Notes under the pieces: generated by a model
Database searches by the model: none
What the model saw: only the letters and a program-made list of their open reading frames with translations
What the model was told of the DNA's origin: nothing
Assembly: GCA_030386875.1 (NCBI GenBank)
Contig: CM059576.1
Span: 9,515,058 to 9,579,057, forward strand
From: Morinoia aosen
Lineage: Eukaryota > Arthropoda > Malacostraca > Amphipoda > Talitridae
Length of the DNA: 64,000 nucleotides
Direction of reading: 5' to 3'
In this document: in pieces, positions 45,225-56,511 of the stretch
How positions within the stretch are numbered: the first letter of the stretch is position 1
Layout of the letters: each line of letters begins with the position of its first letter
Program-made: the position numbers and the translations under genes

Positions 45225-45826
45225 TGTCGAGATTCCAGTCATTGTTCGTACGCTTAGATCCTTTGCGGAGTCTATAAGGCACAAAGCCTTCCGCAATAAG
45301 GGGCACAGACTGTGCTCCTTATAATAAGCCGATAAAGAAATTAATTACGTTGATAATTTTACGGCTGAGCGGAGCAATGGCAGGAGTCCTCACGTCTACG
45401 GCAAGAAATGTAAACGTTAACACTGAAACGTTCGTCTGCCCTTCTTGTATGAGTCCGAAGCCATAGCGAAGGATTCGGGCAAGTTGAAGTGCGTGACAGT
45501 CGGAGCCTGCCACGTCAGATTGATCTCAGCCGTGGTCGCGGGCGCACGTTCCACTCGTGTGCTACGCGTAACTCGGCTTTTCGGCCCTCGCTGCAGTCGT
45601 CCCTTGGCAACTGGACAGTCGGCTACATTGAAAACGTGTTCACCAGAACATTGTTTTCGAAGATCTTCAGGTGAGGCTCCTGCTATTTAAATGCTCCGCT
45701 TAAATGTTTAAATTATATTAACTCTTGTAACGTTACCTGGCCCCAGATGGGTGCTCGGTAAGTGTGTGTGCAGTTGGGCCCGTAAATATGGGTAGATGAA
45801 TCCTCTCGTTAATTTTTCTGCGCACA
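45225..45826 (+). repeat. BEL 5' LTR
   Basis: Starts TGTCGAGATT and ends GCGCACA. Two adjacent hairpins lie near its start (45265-45294 and 45298-45320). Short open frames inside it recur exactly in the 3' LTR and are not genes. Confidence 0.92.
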
Positions 45827-46560
45827 TACTTTCATTCGAAAACAATGTTATTCAATTTAAAAAAAATCTCAACATTCATTATCGTATTTTCTATATGAAG
45901 AGATGTTAATACTTAACAACGAGATACCTCTTGAAAGAACTTAAAAGTTCTTAGCCGTGCTGCTTTTACGCAGTTGCTTAAACGGCAATTGAGCCGGCTT
46001 GATCTTTGCGCCATCTCGTTAATGGTCGAGCTTGGCTGGAACTCGACAGGCTAAAATCCTGGTATCTATCCTTTTTTCTCTTGAATTATTATTTTCCTTT
46101 TTTCAAAAATAAGAGTATCCTTATCGTTTCTATTTATGCCTCATTAAACACCGTTGTCTGGTGTAGCGGGGGCCGAAATATTCAATCTCATTAGTTGTAA
46201 GTTGTTGAGTAAACCTATCGTATTTTAGGCGGGTTCCGTTTGTTGCTTTAAGCCTTTCCTCGTTTTAAAGGTTCTGGCCCTTTTGAGCCTCGTCTAACTT
46301 TTCTTAGGTTCTCTCATTTATATGTGTAACTGTTCTTTAACCTTAATTTTGAATGTGTAAAACTTTAAAGATAAAAATGTTATAAAAGTAAAAGTATCTG
46401 GTGGGGTAAGTGTAATTTTTTGTGTATTTTCTGTGTCATTAATATGTTTTTCTATGCTTTTTAAAGGGATATAACTTGTCCACTTTAAAGTGTAGACTTC
46501 TCTCTGTTTAGCTGAACTTTTTTCTAATAAGCTTTGAAATAGAAATTTGATTATTAAAAA

Positions 46561-47831
46561 ATGGATACTGAAAAATGTACTGCCTTAGCCTTAAGCATTA
46601 AATTGCGAGGCATTAAGTGTAGCGTTACATCTATTAAAAAAATCTTTAACCCCCAATTGTGATCCGTCCTTCCTTGTTGAAGCTGTTCCTCAGTTGAATG
46701 GGCTGTTACAATCCTTTCGAGTTCTTTCCTCTACTGTTCCTTCAGATGTTAGTGAGGTTTCTGAGGAGGAGCTGGTTAAGAGGTCGGAGTATGAGGTTCA
46801 AATCATAAAACTTATGGCAGAACTCAAAAAACTCATTTCCACTTCTCCGGTGCTAAACTCTAGTACTACCGGTGAGCCTTCTGTGTTAAAAGTTTCTACT
46901 TCTGATGTTCCTTTGAATATCTTTAGAGCCCCTCAGTTGACACTGAAAAAATTCAGTGTCAATGAGGGATGCCCTTTTAACTTTCTTCACTTTCAAGAGT
47001 CCTTTTCTAATGCCCTTCAGGCTTATCCTAGCATGAGTGAAAAACAAAAATTTATTTTCCTCAAAAATCAGCTTCAAGGAAGAGCTCTCAGTCTTATAGA
47101 GGGACTTCCTAATGAAGAAACTAGTTTTCTATCTGCTTGGGCCTTAAGCAAGACTTCCTTAATGCAGACAAATTAATCTCATTAGCTCTTGATGAGATCC
47201 TGAGCTATCCCAGTGTTCATAACTTAACCGAAATAAATTCCTTTATTTCTAAGGTTAAATTTCGCCTCCTTGAGCTTTCTAAATTGGGTTTGGATTTCTC
47301 TAATGAGAAATCAGGTAACCTACTGTTTTCCTCAGTAATTAAATCTAAACTTCCTGAGTTTTTCCTGTTGGAACTTCTTCGCTATTTTAAAGCGAGTTTC
47401 TTTTCTTTGGAGATGTTTGAGAATGCTCATAAAGTGCTTTCTTTGCTTGAAACAAAAATAAATCTAAACCGTCTCATGCATTTCGTAATAGGGAAACAGA
47501 ATTGGTGACCCGTACGGAGGTAAGGGACAAAACGCAATATTTACCTAAATCAAATAAGCCGCCCGATATTAAGGTGTGCAAATTTTGCAACAAGGCTAAC
47601 CATGCTTCCTTTGCATGCAGCCGATTTAATTCGCACGAAAAGCGTGTCAAACGGGCTGGCGAATTGAATTTGTGTTCTACCTGTCTCAGTAGTAAACATG
47701 TGTCAAGTGCGTGGCCCTCCAAAGTTAGGGGTCTCCCATTTCTGTGCTCCTTGTGTAAAGCTAATAATCATGTTAGCCCTTTGTGTCCTAAATTTGTTGA
47801 ATCCAGTGCATTCATTGCAACCAACTCATGA
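46561..47831 (+). pseudogene. BEL gag, frameshifted
   Basis: A likely ATG at 46561 opens 34 codons to a TGA. Homologous reading continues in the frames of 46694-47176, 47137-47508 and 47502-47831, so the gag carries at least three frame changes. Recognisable parts are the gag core (LTLKKFSVNEGCPFNFLHFQ, LQGRALSLIEGL) and a Cys-rich zinc-knuckle block (CKFCNKANHASFAC, LCSTCLSSKH, CSLCKANNHVSPLC) typical of BEL/Pao gag. An in-frame TGA at 47829 separates it from protease. Confidence 0.8.
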
Positions 47832-47852
47832 CGGTTAAAGGCACGTCTTAGG

Positions 47853-48689
47853 ATGTGCCCTCTTGTTGCTCTTACCACAAAGTATGGTGGTGTAACTAAA
47901 CGTGTAAACTTTCTAATTGATAGCGGCAGTCAGTCGTCGCTGATTGATTTGGCTACCGTAAGTTCGGACTGTGCTGATACTGACTTGCAGGAGCTTACTA
48001 TTAACACTGTAGGTGCTTCTGTTCCTTTAATTGGCAAGCAAATTAGCATTGAACTCGTGCTTCCGAACAGTGAGAAGCATGAGCTTAGTGTTTTCGCCAT
48101 GCGAAATTTAAATCTCCAAATGGGTATGAGAAATTTGAAGGATAAAATTGCAATTTTGAAAACTAAACTCCCTTTGTCGACTTCTTATCCGGAAGTTATA
48201 AATGATAGCATCCAAATTAACGGAATTTTGGGTGTAGATGCTCTTCAAGCATTCAGCGTGTTAGAATTGCAAAACGTAAATGGCTATAAGGCCATGCGCG
48301 TTTCTAACGGGTTTCTACCCTTTGGAGAGTTAAAGTGTTATAAATCTTCTTTATCTTCTCTTGTTGCTTCTCAAACTAAGCAGCCACCTAATGCTCTTAA
48401 GACTTCCGTTGGAAGCAATAGTAATGTTAAATTATGTAAAAATTCGCTGTCTTCCGCCTGTGTAAATGAAACTAATGTTGAGATGTGTAAATCTGCTCCG
48501 TCTCTTGACAGTTTAACTGCACCCAAATCTAAAGCTAAAAGGAAAGCTGCCAAATGTGAATTGAATGCCAATCGTTACTGTAATGTTCTTGCTGATATTT
48601 TTGAAACTCCGAAAGTATGCACATCATTGTTAGACGTTTCAGAGCAATGCGTAGTTCAGACTGGATTAGAGCAGCTTCTTGACCTGTAG
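47853..48689 (+). pseudogene. BEL aspartic protease region
   Basis: Same frame as the last gag piece beyond one TGA. LIDSGSQSSLID (about residue 22) is the aspartic protease active site, and NGILGVDALQAF is the second protease block of BEL/Pao. It ends at an in-frame TAG (48687-48689). The RT resumes in the same frame, so a single base change separates them. Confidence 0.8.
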
Positions 48690-51089
48690 CTTATTGGTAT
48701 ACCCTCTAAGGAGGAAGAGAATGACAAGGAGTTGGAAGATTTCAAAACTAGTGTTAAACTTGATGAAGGTAAATATTTTATCAGGTTACCGTGGAATCGC
48801 CAACTCTTGGCTAGAGTACCTGACAATTTTGTTTTGGCTAGATATCTAGCTCGTAAAGTGGCGACTGATAATGCCCTAAAAGGGATTGAACAGGCCTATA
48901 ATGACGTATTCCTTGAGCAGCTGGAATTGGGCATTGTTGAACCCATTTCCGTTAAAAAACTAGATGTGCGAGCTCACAAATGGATCCCGCATAGGCCGGT
49001 CATACGTACACATGTTGAAACTTCCAAAATCCGACCTGTTTTTAACTGTTCTTTAAAGGTCAAGAGTTTGCCCAGTCTGAACGAAGCCTCTTATGTTGGA
49101 CCTAATTTAATGAATAATTTGTTAGGGCTTCTGGTCTATTTCCGTGCTAATAGCATAGCAGTGCTTGCTGATATATTTAAGGCGTTCTTGCAGGTAAAAC
49201 TTGCTTGTGATTTTGACCGCAATCAGTTTAGTTTCGTCCTTTACAAGGATGGCAAATTCTCTTACTTCCGTTATACAACGTTGTTGTTCGGGTTTGTTGC
49301 ATCGCCTTATATTCTTAACTATCTTCTTAACTTGCACGCTCAAACTATTACTGATTTGACCGTTAGAAACGTTATGGCAAATAAGCTGTACGTCGATAAT
49401 TTAGTGTTCACGACAGACAGTTCTGAACAAGCGCTTAGCACTTTTCGAAGCGCCAATAGTGCATTTGAGGAGAGTGGATTTCCGTTACGCAAATGGAAGT
49501 CCAACAATTCTGCTCTTCTTTCCCAAATTGACCCCGCTCTATGTAGTGCCGAAGTGCACTCCAGAGTTCTAGGGTATGACTATAATTCTTCTACTGATCT
49601 TCTTTCTCTGTCGGTAAAAAAGTTGGACTCTTCGTGTAAAACGCGAAGAAAAAATCTTTCTGAAGTAGCTTCTATGTGCGATCCTTTGGGAATTTTGTTG
49701 CCCGTTGCTGTGCGAGGTAAGCTCATTTTGAGAAAATTGACGCCCTTGAGGCTAGGTTGGGATCAGGATGTTCCGGAAGATTTGTGTAAGGAATGGCAAG
49801 GCTATTGTCTGGAGTTTTCGGAGTTGAGGGATTTTGAGTTTCCTATGATGACTTTGGCTGAGACCAAAACTACGCAACTTGTTTTATTTTGTGACGCTAG
49901 TGCTAGCACCTTTGGTACCTGTATTTATGGCGTCCAAGAGGATCGCAGCGCATTACTCTTCTCTAAAGTTAAAGTTTCGCCTTCTCGCCAGCGAACTCTT
50001 CCCTCTCTTGAACTCTTGGCAGTGTTTCTTGCCTACCAGTGTCTTATATCTCTTCTGTGTGATGTTAATTTTCCTTACAAAGTGTCTAATGTAACTATTC
50101 TCACTGATTCTCAAGTTACCCTAGCTTGGCTCTTGAGCGGTAAACCTCCTCGAAAAAATGTATTTGTAAGCAACAGAATAAAAGAAATAGAAACCATGCG
50201 TAAGAAGCTGGAATGTAAGATTTTGGCTGCTTTCAGCTATGAGTATGTACCCACGATGTTTAACGTGGCTGACATGTTGACTCAGGGTATTAAGGTTTCT
50301 AAGTTTCTAGAATGTAAATTGTTATGGTTAGAAGGTCCTTCTTGGATCAGAGAAGGTAGAGATAAATGGCCTAAGGGGCACTTAGGATGCATTCCGCAGC
50401 AATTTCTTTCTGATACGTGCATCGCAGTTAGTGTTGCTCACCCAGGTGAAACTTCGATTGTGGAGATTGAGCGCTTTTCCTCCTACCCCAAACTACTAGG
50501 TGTGGTAGAGAAGGTTTTTAGGGCTGTAGCAATCTGGAAGCACGATGATCCGGGGGAGTCTAAACTGCGAGCGTTTCTTTACCTCATTTCCTCTATGCAA
50601 AGAGAGCATTTTGCCAGCGAGATAGAGGCCTTGAAAACCAAGAATCCTCGTCCGCCTATGCTTGTTAGATCTTTCAACTTGTTTCTTGATTCTCATAATT
50701 TAATTAGATCTAACAGTCGCATTGCCTTAGCAGAGGAATTAGATTACAACATTAGAAATCCTATTCTGTTGTCTAGTTCTTCTCATTTAACCTATCTGCT
50801 AATATCGCATACCCATAAAATGATAAATCATCAGGGTGTTGAATCGACTGTACAGAAACTTAAAATATACGGTTACTTGATACCGCGCTGTAAGCGTACT
50901 GTGCGTGGCGTTCTATCCAAATGCATAGTATGCAAGCGGGTGAACGCCAAAGCTTTCTCTTATCCTGACCCTCCTGCTTTGCCTGACAGTCGGACAAATT
51001 TTGTAAGACCTTTTGCTACCACAGGAATGGGCTTTTCTGCTCATTTCTGGGTGTTAGATCCGTTTGGCCATAAACAAAAGGTGTATCTT
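48690..51089 (+). pseudogene. BEL reverse transcriptase, RNase H and integrase (N-terminal part)
   Basis: Open to the TIR-element insertion at 51090. RT motifs are IRPVFNCSLK, LADIFKAFLQVKL, LFGFVASPYIL and YVDNLVF. YVDN stands in place of YVDD; some BEL/Pao elements show this to my knowledge, so I do not count it as damage. RNase H shows LFCDASAS, LPSLELLAV and LTDSQVTLAWL. The integrase zinc-binding region shows HKMINHQGVESTVQKL and CIVCKR. Polyprotein order fits BEL/Pao. Confidence 0.85.
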
Positions 51090-52809
51090 CCCAGGTAGCA
51101 AAATTTATTGACCTAATATTGAGCCAATATACAGTGTCAATATTGACTGGATATTCAAAATGAACATTGGGGCAATACCTTATATTGGAAAATTCGGTTG
51201 ATATTAGAAAAGTATATTGGCCCAATAACAATATTATCATCAACCCAATATCAACTAATTATTGTGTCAATATTGACTTGATAATGAAGTGTTCCCTACA
51301 ATAACATTGGTTTAATACTCAATTCCTGAATCCTGATAGGTTGAAATTTGTAAAATACATGGCCTCGATAATGATAATTTCACTAACCCAGTATTAGCTC
51401 ATTATTGACATCTTATTGAAGTGTTTCTTTGACAAAAATTGGCCTGTTTGGCCTGGAGTTGTTCCTGCTTTAGCAATTCGGTTCCGCTTGTGGCGGGTGA
51501 AGGATCGATCGTGAATATACTCGTACTTCTCCTGCAGGTGGTATCGCTGATACGCTATCCAGATTCTAGCACTTACTTCTCGGATAATTTTACATACACA
51601 CATATTAGTATTACTGAACACAAATGGACTAGAACTTAGTTTGAGGGGTAACTAAGGTAGGGTACTACAGGCCTAATACCTATTTTCTGATATCAAGTGG
51701 ATATTGGTAGAATATATTGTCCCAATAATAATTTATTTTTAACCCAGTATCAGCTAATTACTGTGTCACTATTGACTTGATATTGAGGTGTTTCCTTAAA
51801 CAACACATTGGCTCAATAATTAATTTCCAATATCGCATCAATATTCAGAAGGGTTCAAAGACGAGAAATATATATAATTCTGATAACTATGTTATTCGAT
51901 GTACATACCTACACACCTACAAGACTATGAATTAAACTGCATTCAAAATTTATCTAAAATCCATGATTACAAACCTCTTTGGCATCGTAGTCCAAATTTT
52001 GTGTTGCACGTACGTACCAGTGGTCGGGCAACCTGTACTAAGCAGCATATATACGTTCATCTTAGCAGCATATATATGCGTGATTGAAAAATTGCACGAA
52101 AACGCTTCACTCAAAGAATGATGCTTGCAAAATGGGTTATATGGTAGGAATAGGCCTACTCAATACCTTCGTAACGAAATTAAGTCATTTATTTTATCTA
52201 TATAAATGAACTTCATATCATCTTAATTCAATATATAGACATTTCTTGCTATAGTAACATATGACAAACGATTTTAGCATTTTTTTTGAAAAAATTAGAA
52301 CTTCGAAACTCATTGGACGACTGAAAAAACAAGAACTGTGAGCCTTTGATAACAGTAATTCTGAATATAGATATTATTGTAACGTATTCACATTTCTTAA
52401 TATCAGTCAAATATATCTGCACTCATTAATTACTGCAATAACTATTCATTAACTTTATTGGTACACTTTAAATTAATTACTCCGTATTATTGGCGTACAA
52501 TATCAACCCAATATTTGGGCAATAATAATTTATATTTTAACAAATTTTATTAAATTGCGAGATTTTTAATTATTATGAGATAGTTTCCACTTATATGAAT
52601 ATCGTACATATATATAAACACTGTTAGTTTAATATTAGAAATAAAACTATTTAGTACATTGTCCCAATAACAAGTTGATATCATAAATAAATATATATTT
52701 TTTCGATATTGTCTTGTTATTAGCCTATTATTGTAATCCAAGATTCCAATATCAGGTCAATAAATAATTATCAACCCAATATTGGCCTAATAATTTCTTG
52801 CTACCTGGG
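51090..52809. mobile_element. 1.7-kb non-autonomous TIR element in the BEL integrase
   Basis: Starts CCCAGGTAGCAA and ends TTGCTACCTGGG with a TT duplication (51088-51089 and 52810-52811). Subterminal DNA on both sides is rich in CCAATATTG/CAATATTGACTTGATA-type repeats that continue the inverted symmetry loosely. No transposase frame is present. The superfamily is not recognised. Confidence 0.8.
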
Positions 52810-52811
52810 TT

Positions 52812-53344
52812 TTACTATTTACGTGTTTTCAAACTAGAGCTATTCATATAGAGATTCTTCCTTCCATGACGTTGGAAGAATTTTGTTTTGCTTTCATTCG
52901 CTTTACGAATGAAAAAGGTGTCCCTAACACTGTGTATTCTGATAATGCTAAAACTTTCGTAGCTGCTTCTGACCTTTTGGCAGAAGTTTTAACTTCTTCT
53001 TTGTATGAAGACCGTTTCCGCACATTTAACATTAAATTTAAAACTATCCCAATCTATAGTCCACAATTTGGTGCGATCTGGGAACGCTTGTTTAAATCTA
53101 TTAAGGAGAGTGTTTACAAGCTTTTCGGCCGCAGCACTTATCCTTACTCTACTTTTCTCACTGCAATTTCAGACATTTCTCTTAATCTTAATCGACGTCC
53201 TCTTTCCTACACAGAGACGGGGGACGCTATTCTGCCTATCATGCCTATTCAATTCTTTTTTTTATAATGAAGGCATCTACGGATGCTTTATTTCCAATCA
53301 AGCCTGATACATATATCACCTTTTACATTGGATTTTCAAATGCC
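52812..53344 (+). pseudogene. BEL integrase catalytic core
   Basis: The integrase resumes in frame after the TIR element: RAIHIEI, then VYSDNAKTF (second catalytic Asp) and FGAIWERLFKSIKES (catalytic Glu), then LNRRPLSY. A frame change near 53255 (a T run) moves the reading to DALFPIKPD. It then meets a SINE near 53345. Confidence 0.8.
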
Positions 53345-53540
53345 TTATAACTAACGCCAGGACGCCATAACGCTTTCCCCCGGTCGAGACCGGTACCCAT
53401 TTCAGACACCTGGGTGGAGTGGGGTATTGTGCTTGGAATTTTTCTCCTATACCCAACAGAGAAAATCGCCACTGCCAGCGCCGAGACTCGATCCCGGGTC
53501 CTTGCCGCACGGCGGCAGAACCTATACCACATGGCTATGG
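53345..53540 (-). mobile_element. tRNA-derived SINE in the BEL pol gene
   Basis: On the minus strand TAGCCATGTGG is a good A box, and GGGATCGAGTCTCGG about 40 bp on resembles a B box. The block is GC-rich and unlike flanking BEL sequence. Exact ends are uncertain. Confidence 0.55.
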
Positions 53541-54220
53541 CGGCACTTCTTCAGCTTTACCCTACTTCTAACTCTTTAATCCTTGCCGATGAGGTCCCTG
53601 AATTGGAAACCGAGGACGATGGCCGTCGAGAGCATCTGCTCTCCGCGCTTGAGAGACGCGACGTCATGGTGGCCAAGTTTAGGGAGCTCTGGTACACTCA
53701 GTATTTAATCACCCTAAGAGGTCCATATCCTCTTAAATCGTTACCTTTAAATAATAAATTTTTGTCTGTTGGTCAGGTTGTCCTTTTAAGGCACCCTATA
53801 AGACCTAGACCATTTTGGACCTTAGTCCGTATCATCGCGCTTCTTCCGGGACGCGATGGTAAGGGACGGGTCGTTAAAATTGTAAAGGCTGATAACTCCG
53901 AGTCTGCAGTTAAAATTTCCTTACTTTACCCCCTGGAGTTAGCTGCTTCTGATACTGCTTCAGAGGAGGGGTGGGAAAGCGCAGAGGGGAGTTCGAGTGA
54001 AGAGTTATATCCTTCTTTCGAACCTCCCGGGAGTTCTTTCTCTCGTACGTGTAGTTCCCTTTCTATTGAACGCCCTAGAGATCAGCATAATTTTTTAGAA
54101 CCAGACTCTTCGGAAATTTCCGAAGAATCTGAAATTGAGGCGTCTGCATGTCCTAAGCGGCAGGCAGCACGCCAGCAACGTAGCAAGCTTGCAAATTTAA
54201 TCAGGCGAGGGCACCTCTAA
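53541..54220 (+). pseudogene. BEL integrase C-terminal domain and acidic tail
   Basis: After the SINE the frame reads RDVMVAKFRELWYTQYLITL, VGQVVLLRHPIRPRPFWTLV and LLPGRDGKGRVVKIVKA. This is the C-terminal region found after BEL/Pao integrase cores. A Ser/Glu-rich tail of about 90 residues follows. The N-terminal codons of this open frame at 53414-53540 come from the SINE. Confidence 0.75.
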
Positions 54221-54390
54221 TGTCCTTACCTACCTTTTTGCACTTAAAATTACTATGCGCATAAATGTAATTGGTGTTCTTTCTATGCTTCCTCTGGAAA
54301 GTAACCTCAAAATATTAAAATGTTTAAATGTATAAATCTATGTAACGGAAATTTCACATGAAAACTCCGTTTTTTCTCTTGCCGGGATTG
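54221..54390. other. BEL 3' untranslated region
   Basis: Non-coding link between pol and the 3' LTR. GCCGGGATTG abuts the LTR and is a weak polypurine tract. Confidence 0.6.
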
Positions 54391-54992
54391 TGTCGAGATT
54401 CCAGCCATTGTTCGTACGCTTAGATTCTTTGCGGAGTCTATAAGGCACAAAGCCTTCCGCAATAAGGGGCACAGACTGTGCTCCTTATAATAAGCCGATA
54501 AAGAAATTAATTACGTTGATAATTTTACGGCTGAGCGGAGCAATGGCAGGGGTCCTCACGTCTACGGCAAGAAATGTAAACGTTAACACTAAAACGTTCG
54601 TCTGCCCTTCTTGTATGAGTCCGAAGCCATAGCGAAGGATTCGGGCAAGTTGAAGTGCGTGACAGTCGGAGCCTGCCACGTCAGATTGATCTCAGCCGTG
54701 GTCGCGGGCGCACGTTCCACTCGTGTGCTACGCGTAACTCGGCTTTTCGGCCCTCGCTGCAGTCGTCCCTTGGCAACTGGACAGTCGGCTACATTGAAAA
54801 CGTGTTCACCAGAACATTGTTTTCGAAGATCTTCAGGTGAGGCTCCTGCTATTTAAATGCTCCGCTTAAATGTTTAAATTATATTAACTCTTGTAACGTT
54901 ACCTGGCCCCAGATGGGTGCTCGGTAAGTGTGTGTGCAGTTGGGCCCGTAAATATGGGTAGATGAATCCCCTCGTTAATTCTGCTGCGCACA
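54391..54992 (+). repeat. BEL 3' LTR
   Basis: 602 bp, the same length as the 5' LTR and nearly identical to it. Followed by GTGT and Copia coding sequence. Confidence 0.92.
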
Positions 54993-54996
54993 GTGT

Positions 54997-55837
54997 AAGT
55001 GTTGTACAATCTAAAAACAATGTTTTCTTAAATCAAACTGCTTACACTGAGGCTTTGTTGTTAAAATTTGGCTTTGATAATTGTAAACCTGTTGCAACTT
55101 CCGCTGACGTAAATGTAAATCTGATATGTTCCCCAAATGATGTCGAATTTGACCCTGCCACTTATCAAAGTGCTGTAGGTGGCCTTTTGTATTTGTCAAC
55201 CAGAACTCGACCTGACATCGCATTCGCAGTGAATAATGTTGCTAAATACAGCTCCAAACCTCTTGAACAGCATTGGATGTGTGTTAAGAGAATATTCAGG
55301 TACCTGAGAGGCACCTCTAAACTGGGTCTCTTGTATAGCAAATGTTCTGATACTTGCATTGGTTATTCAGATGCTGACTGGGCTGGTGATAAAAATGACC
55401 GCAAGTCTACTTCTGGTTACTGTTTCACCCTCAGTAATTCGGTAATTACGTGGAGATCTAACAAACAAACTTGTGTAGCCCTTTCAACGGCTGAAGCCGA
55501 ATACGTTGCTCTTGCCGGTGCGTCTCAAGAGGCTGTCTGGTTGAAGCACTTACTCAGTGATCTAAATTTTGGTACTATGGAACCAATGGTTATAAACGAA
55601 GACAACCAGTCAGCCATCTGTCTTGCCAACAATCCCAAATATCATGGGAGGAGCAAGCACATCGATATTAAGTTTCACTATGTACGGGATCTTGTGAGTA
55701 ACAAAGACATAGACGTAGTGTATTGCCCTACCGACGAAATGCTCGCCGACATAATTACCAAAAACCTACCCATAGAAAAGTTCTCTAGACTGAGAACGAA
55801 GTTAGGAATGGTCTCATCTGACACACATTCAATGTGA
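54997..55837 (+). CDS. Copia polyprotein, C-terminal part (end of RT and RNase H)
   Basis: Continues the Copia frame after the BEL. It has the post-RT region (RTRPDIAFAVNNVAKY, RIFRYLRGT) and the RNase H core YSDADWAGD, KSTSGY, STAEAEYVAL, EDNQSAI and SKHIDIKFHYVRD. It stops at 55835-55837 just before the polypurine stretch GAGAAGGAG and the 3' LTR. The apparent start codons at 54962 lie in BEL LTR and are not native. Confidence 0.9.
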
Positions 55838-55844
55838 GAAGGAG

Positions 55845-56081
55845 TGTTGAAACCTTTATTGTAGCACCTTGAATGTATATGTGTATAATACTGATAATGT
55901 TACAGTGCTCTTGTGTTAGAATGTGTTTAGACAGTACTCTGCGTTGAGAACTGAGCTCATGGTTCTCGGGCTTGGCTGGAGCCTACTCCACCTCTATCCT
56001 TCGTGATGTAAACTGTGTCCTGCTGTGTGTACTGATTATATAAACTCCAAGTGTCTCGTCTTACTTAACCTACCTTCAATA
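55845..56081 (+). repeat. Copia 3' LTR, 237 bp
   Basis: Same ends as the 5' LTR without the 23-bp duplication. Preceded by GAGAAGGAG, the likely plus-strand primer. Confidence 0.92.
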
Positions 56082-56511
56082 TGCAGTACTTAGCCATAAT
56101 CGTAAATCTAAGATCTAGAAAATGTACTCTAGTATAAAGAAGAAAGCGCTCCTTAAATATATTGATATAGGGTATCTCACAGCCTTTTTTCCCTAATCCT
56201 AGATAGGCCTATATAGCTTTTAGTAAGTTGTGTTCGGATTCAAAATTCAAACAAAAAACATGTTTGGATCGAAATTCTTGCTCGATTCATGTTCGATATT
56301 GATGAAATTATGTTATTAAAGAGTTCGATTTTTAGAACAATGAATAAATTCAACAATCTACGTTGTCTTTAAAGCGACATCACAGAACAATAAAGCAACT
56401 GTTCAAGAATACTCTTGAGGCACGCAACAGTTATTCAGAGCAAAAGTTACCGATTTATGAAGGTTGTTTCTAGACACACGTGGTTTCTGTTCGATATTTG
56501 ATGAATTACCC

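Larger units (their letters stand above)
45225..54992 (+). mobile_element. BEL/Pao LTR retrotransposon inserted in Copia
   Basis: Two 602-bp LTRs (45225-45826 and 54391-54992) flank gag-pol. GTGT is duplicated at 45221-45224 and 54993-54996, matching the 4-5 bp duplications of BEL/Pao. I count about seven LTR differences (roughly 1 percent). The coding region is broken by frameshifts, two in-frame stops, a small TIR element and a SINE. I did not find a clear tRNA primer site after the 5' LTR. Confidence 0.9.
41815..56081 (+). mobile_element. Copia-type LTR retrotransposon, split by a BEL element
   Basis: LTRs at 41815-42074 and 55845-56081 are flanked by TGCAG (41810-41814 and 56082-56086). 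The left copy of transposon A has the unoccupied site. Without the BEL insertion the element is about 4.5 kb. Protease, integrase, RT and RNase H occur in the Copia order. Confidence 0.92.
28123..56511. mobile_element. TIR transposon A, right copy, carrying a stack of nested insertions
   Basis: Starts GGGTAATTCATCAAATATCG at 28123 and ends with the matching inverted end at 56511. The flanks are TA (28121-28122) and AA (56512-56513), probably a mutated TA. The A sequence itself is present only at 28123-28894, 41593-41814 and 56087-56511. The rest is hAT, P, Copia and BEL. It is the inverted copy of 24199-27676. Confidence 0.75.

Noticed and set aside
45445..45690. 81-residue frame duplicated exactly at 54611-54856
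   Set aside because: It lies inside the BEL LTRs, and duplication follows from LTR identity.
48690..51089. YVDN in the BEL RT as a catalytic loss
   Set aside because: This variant occurs in some BEL/Pao elements as far as I recall, so it is not proof of inactivation.
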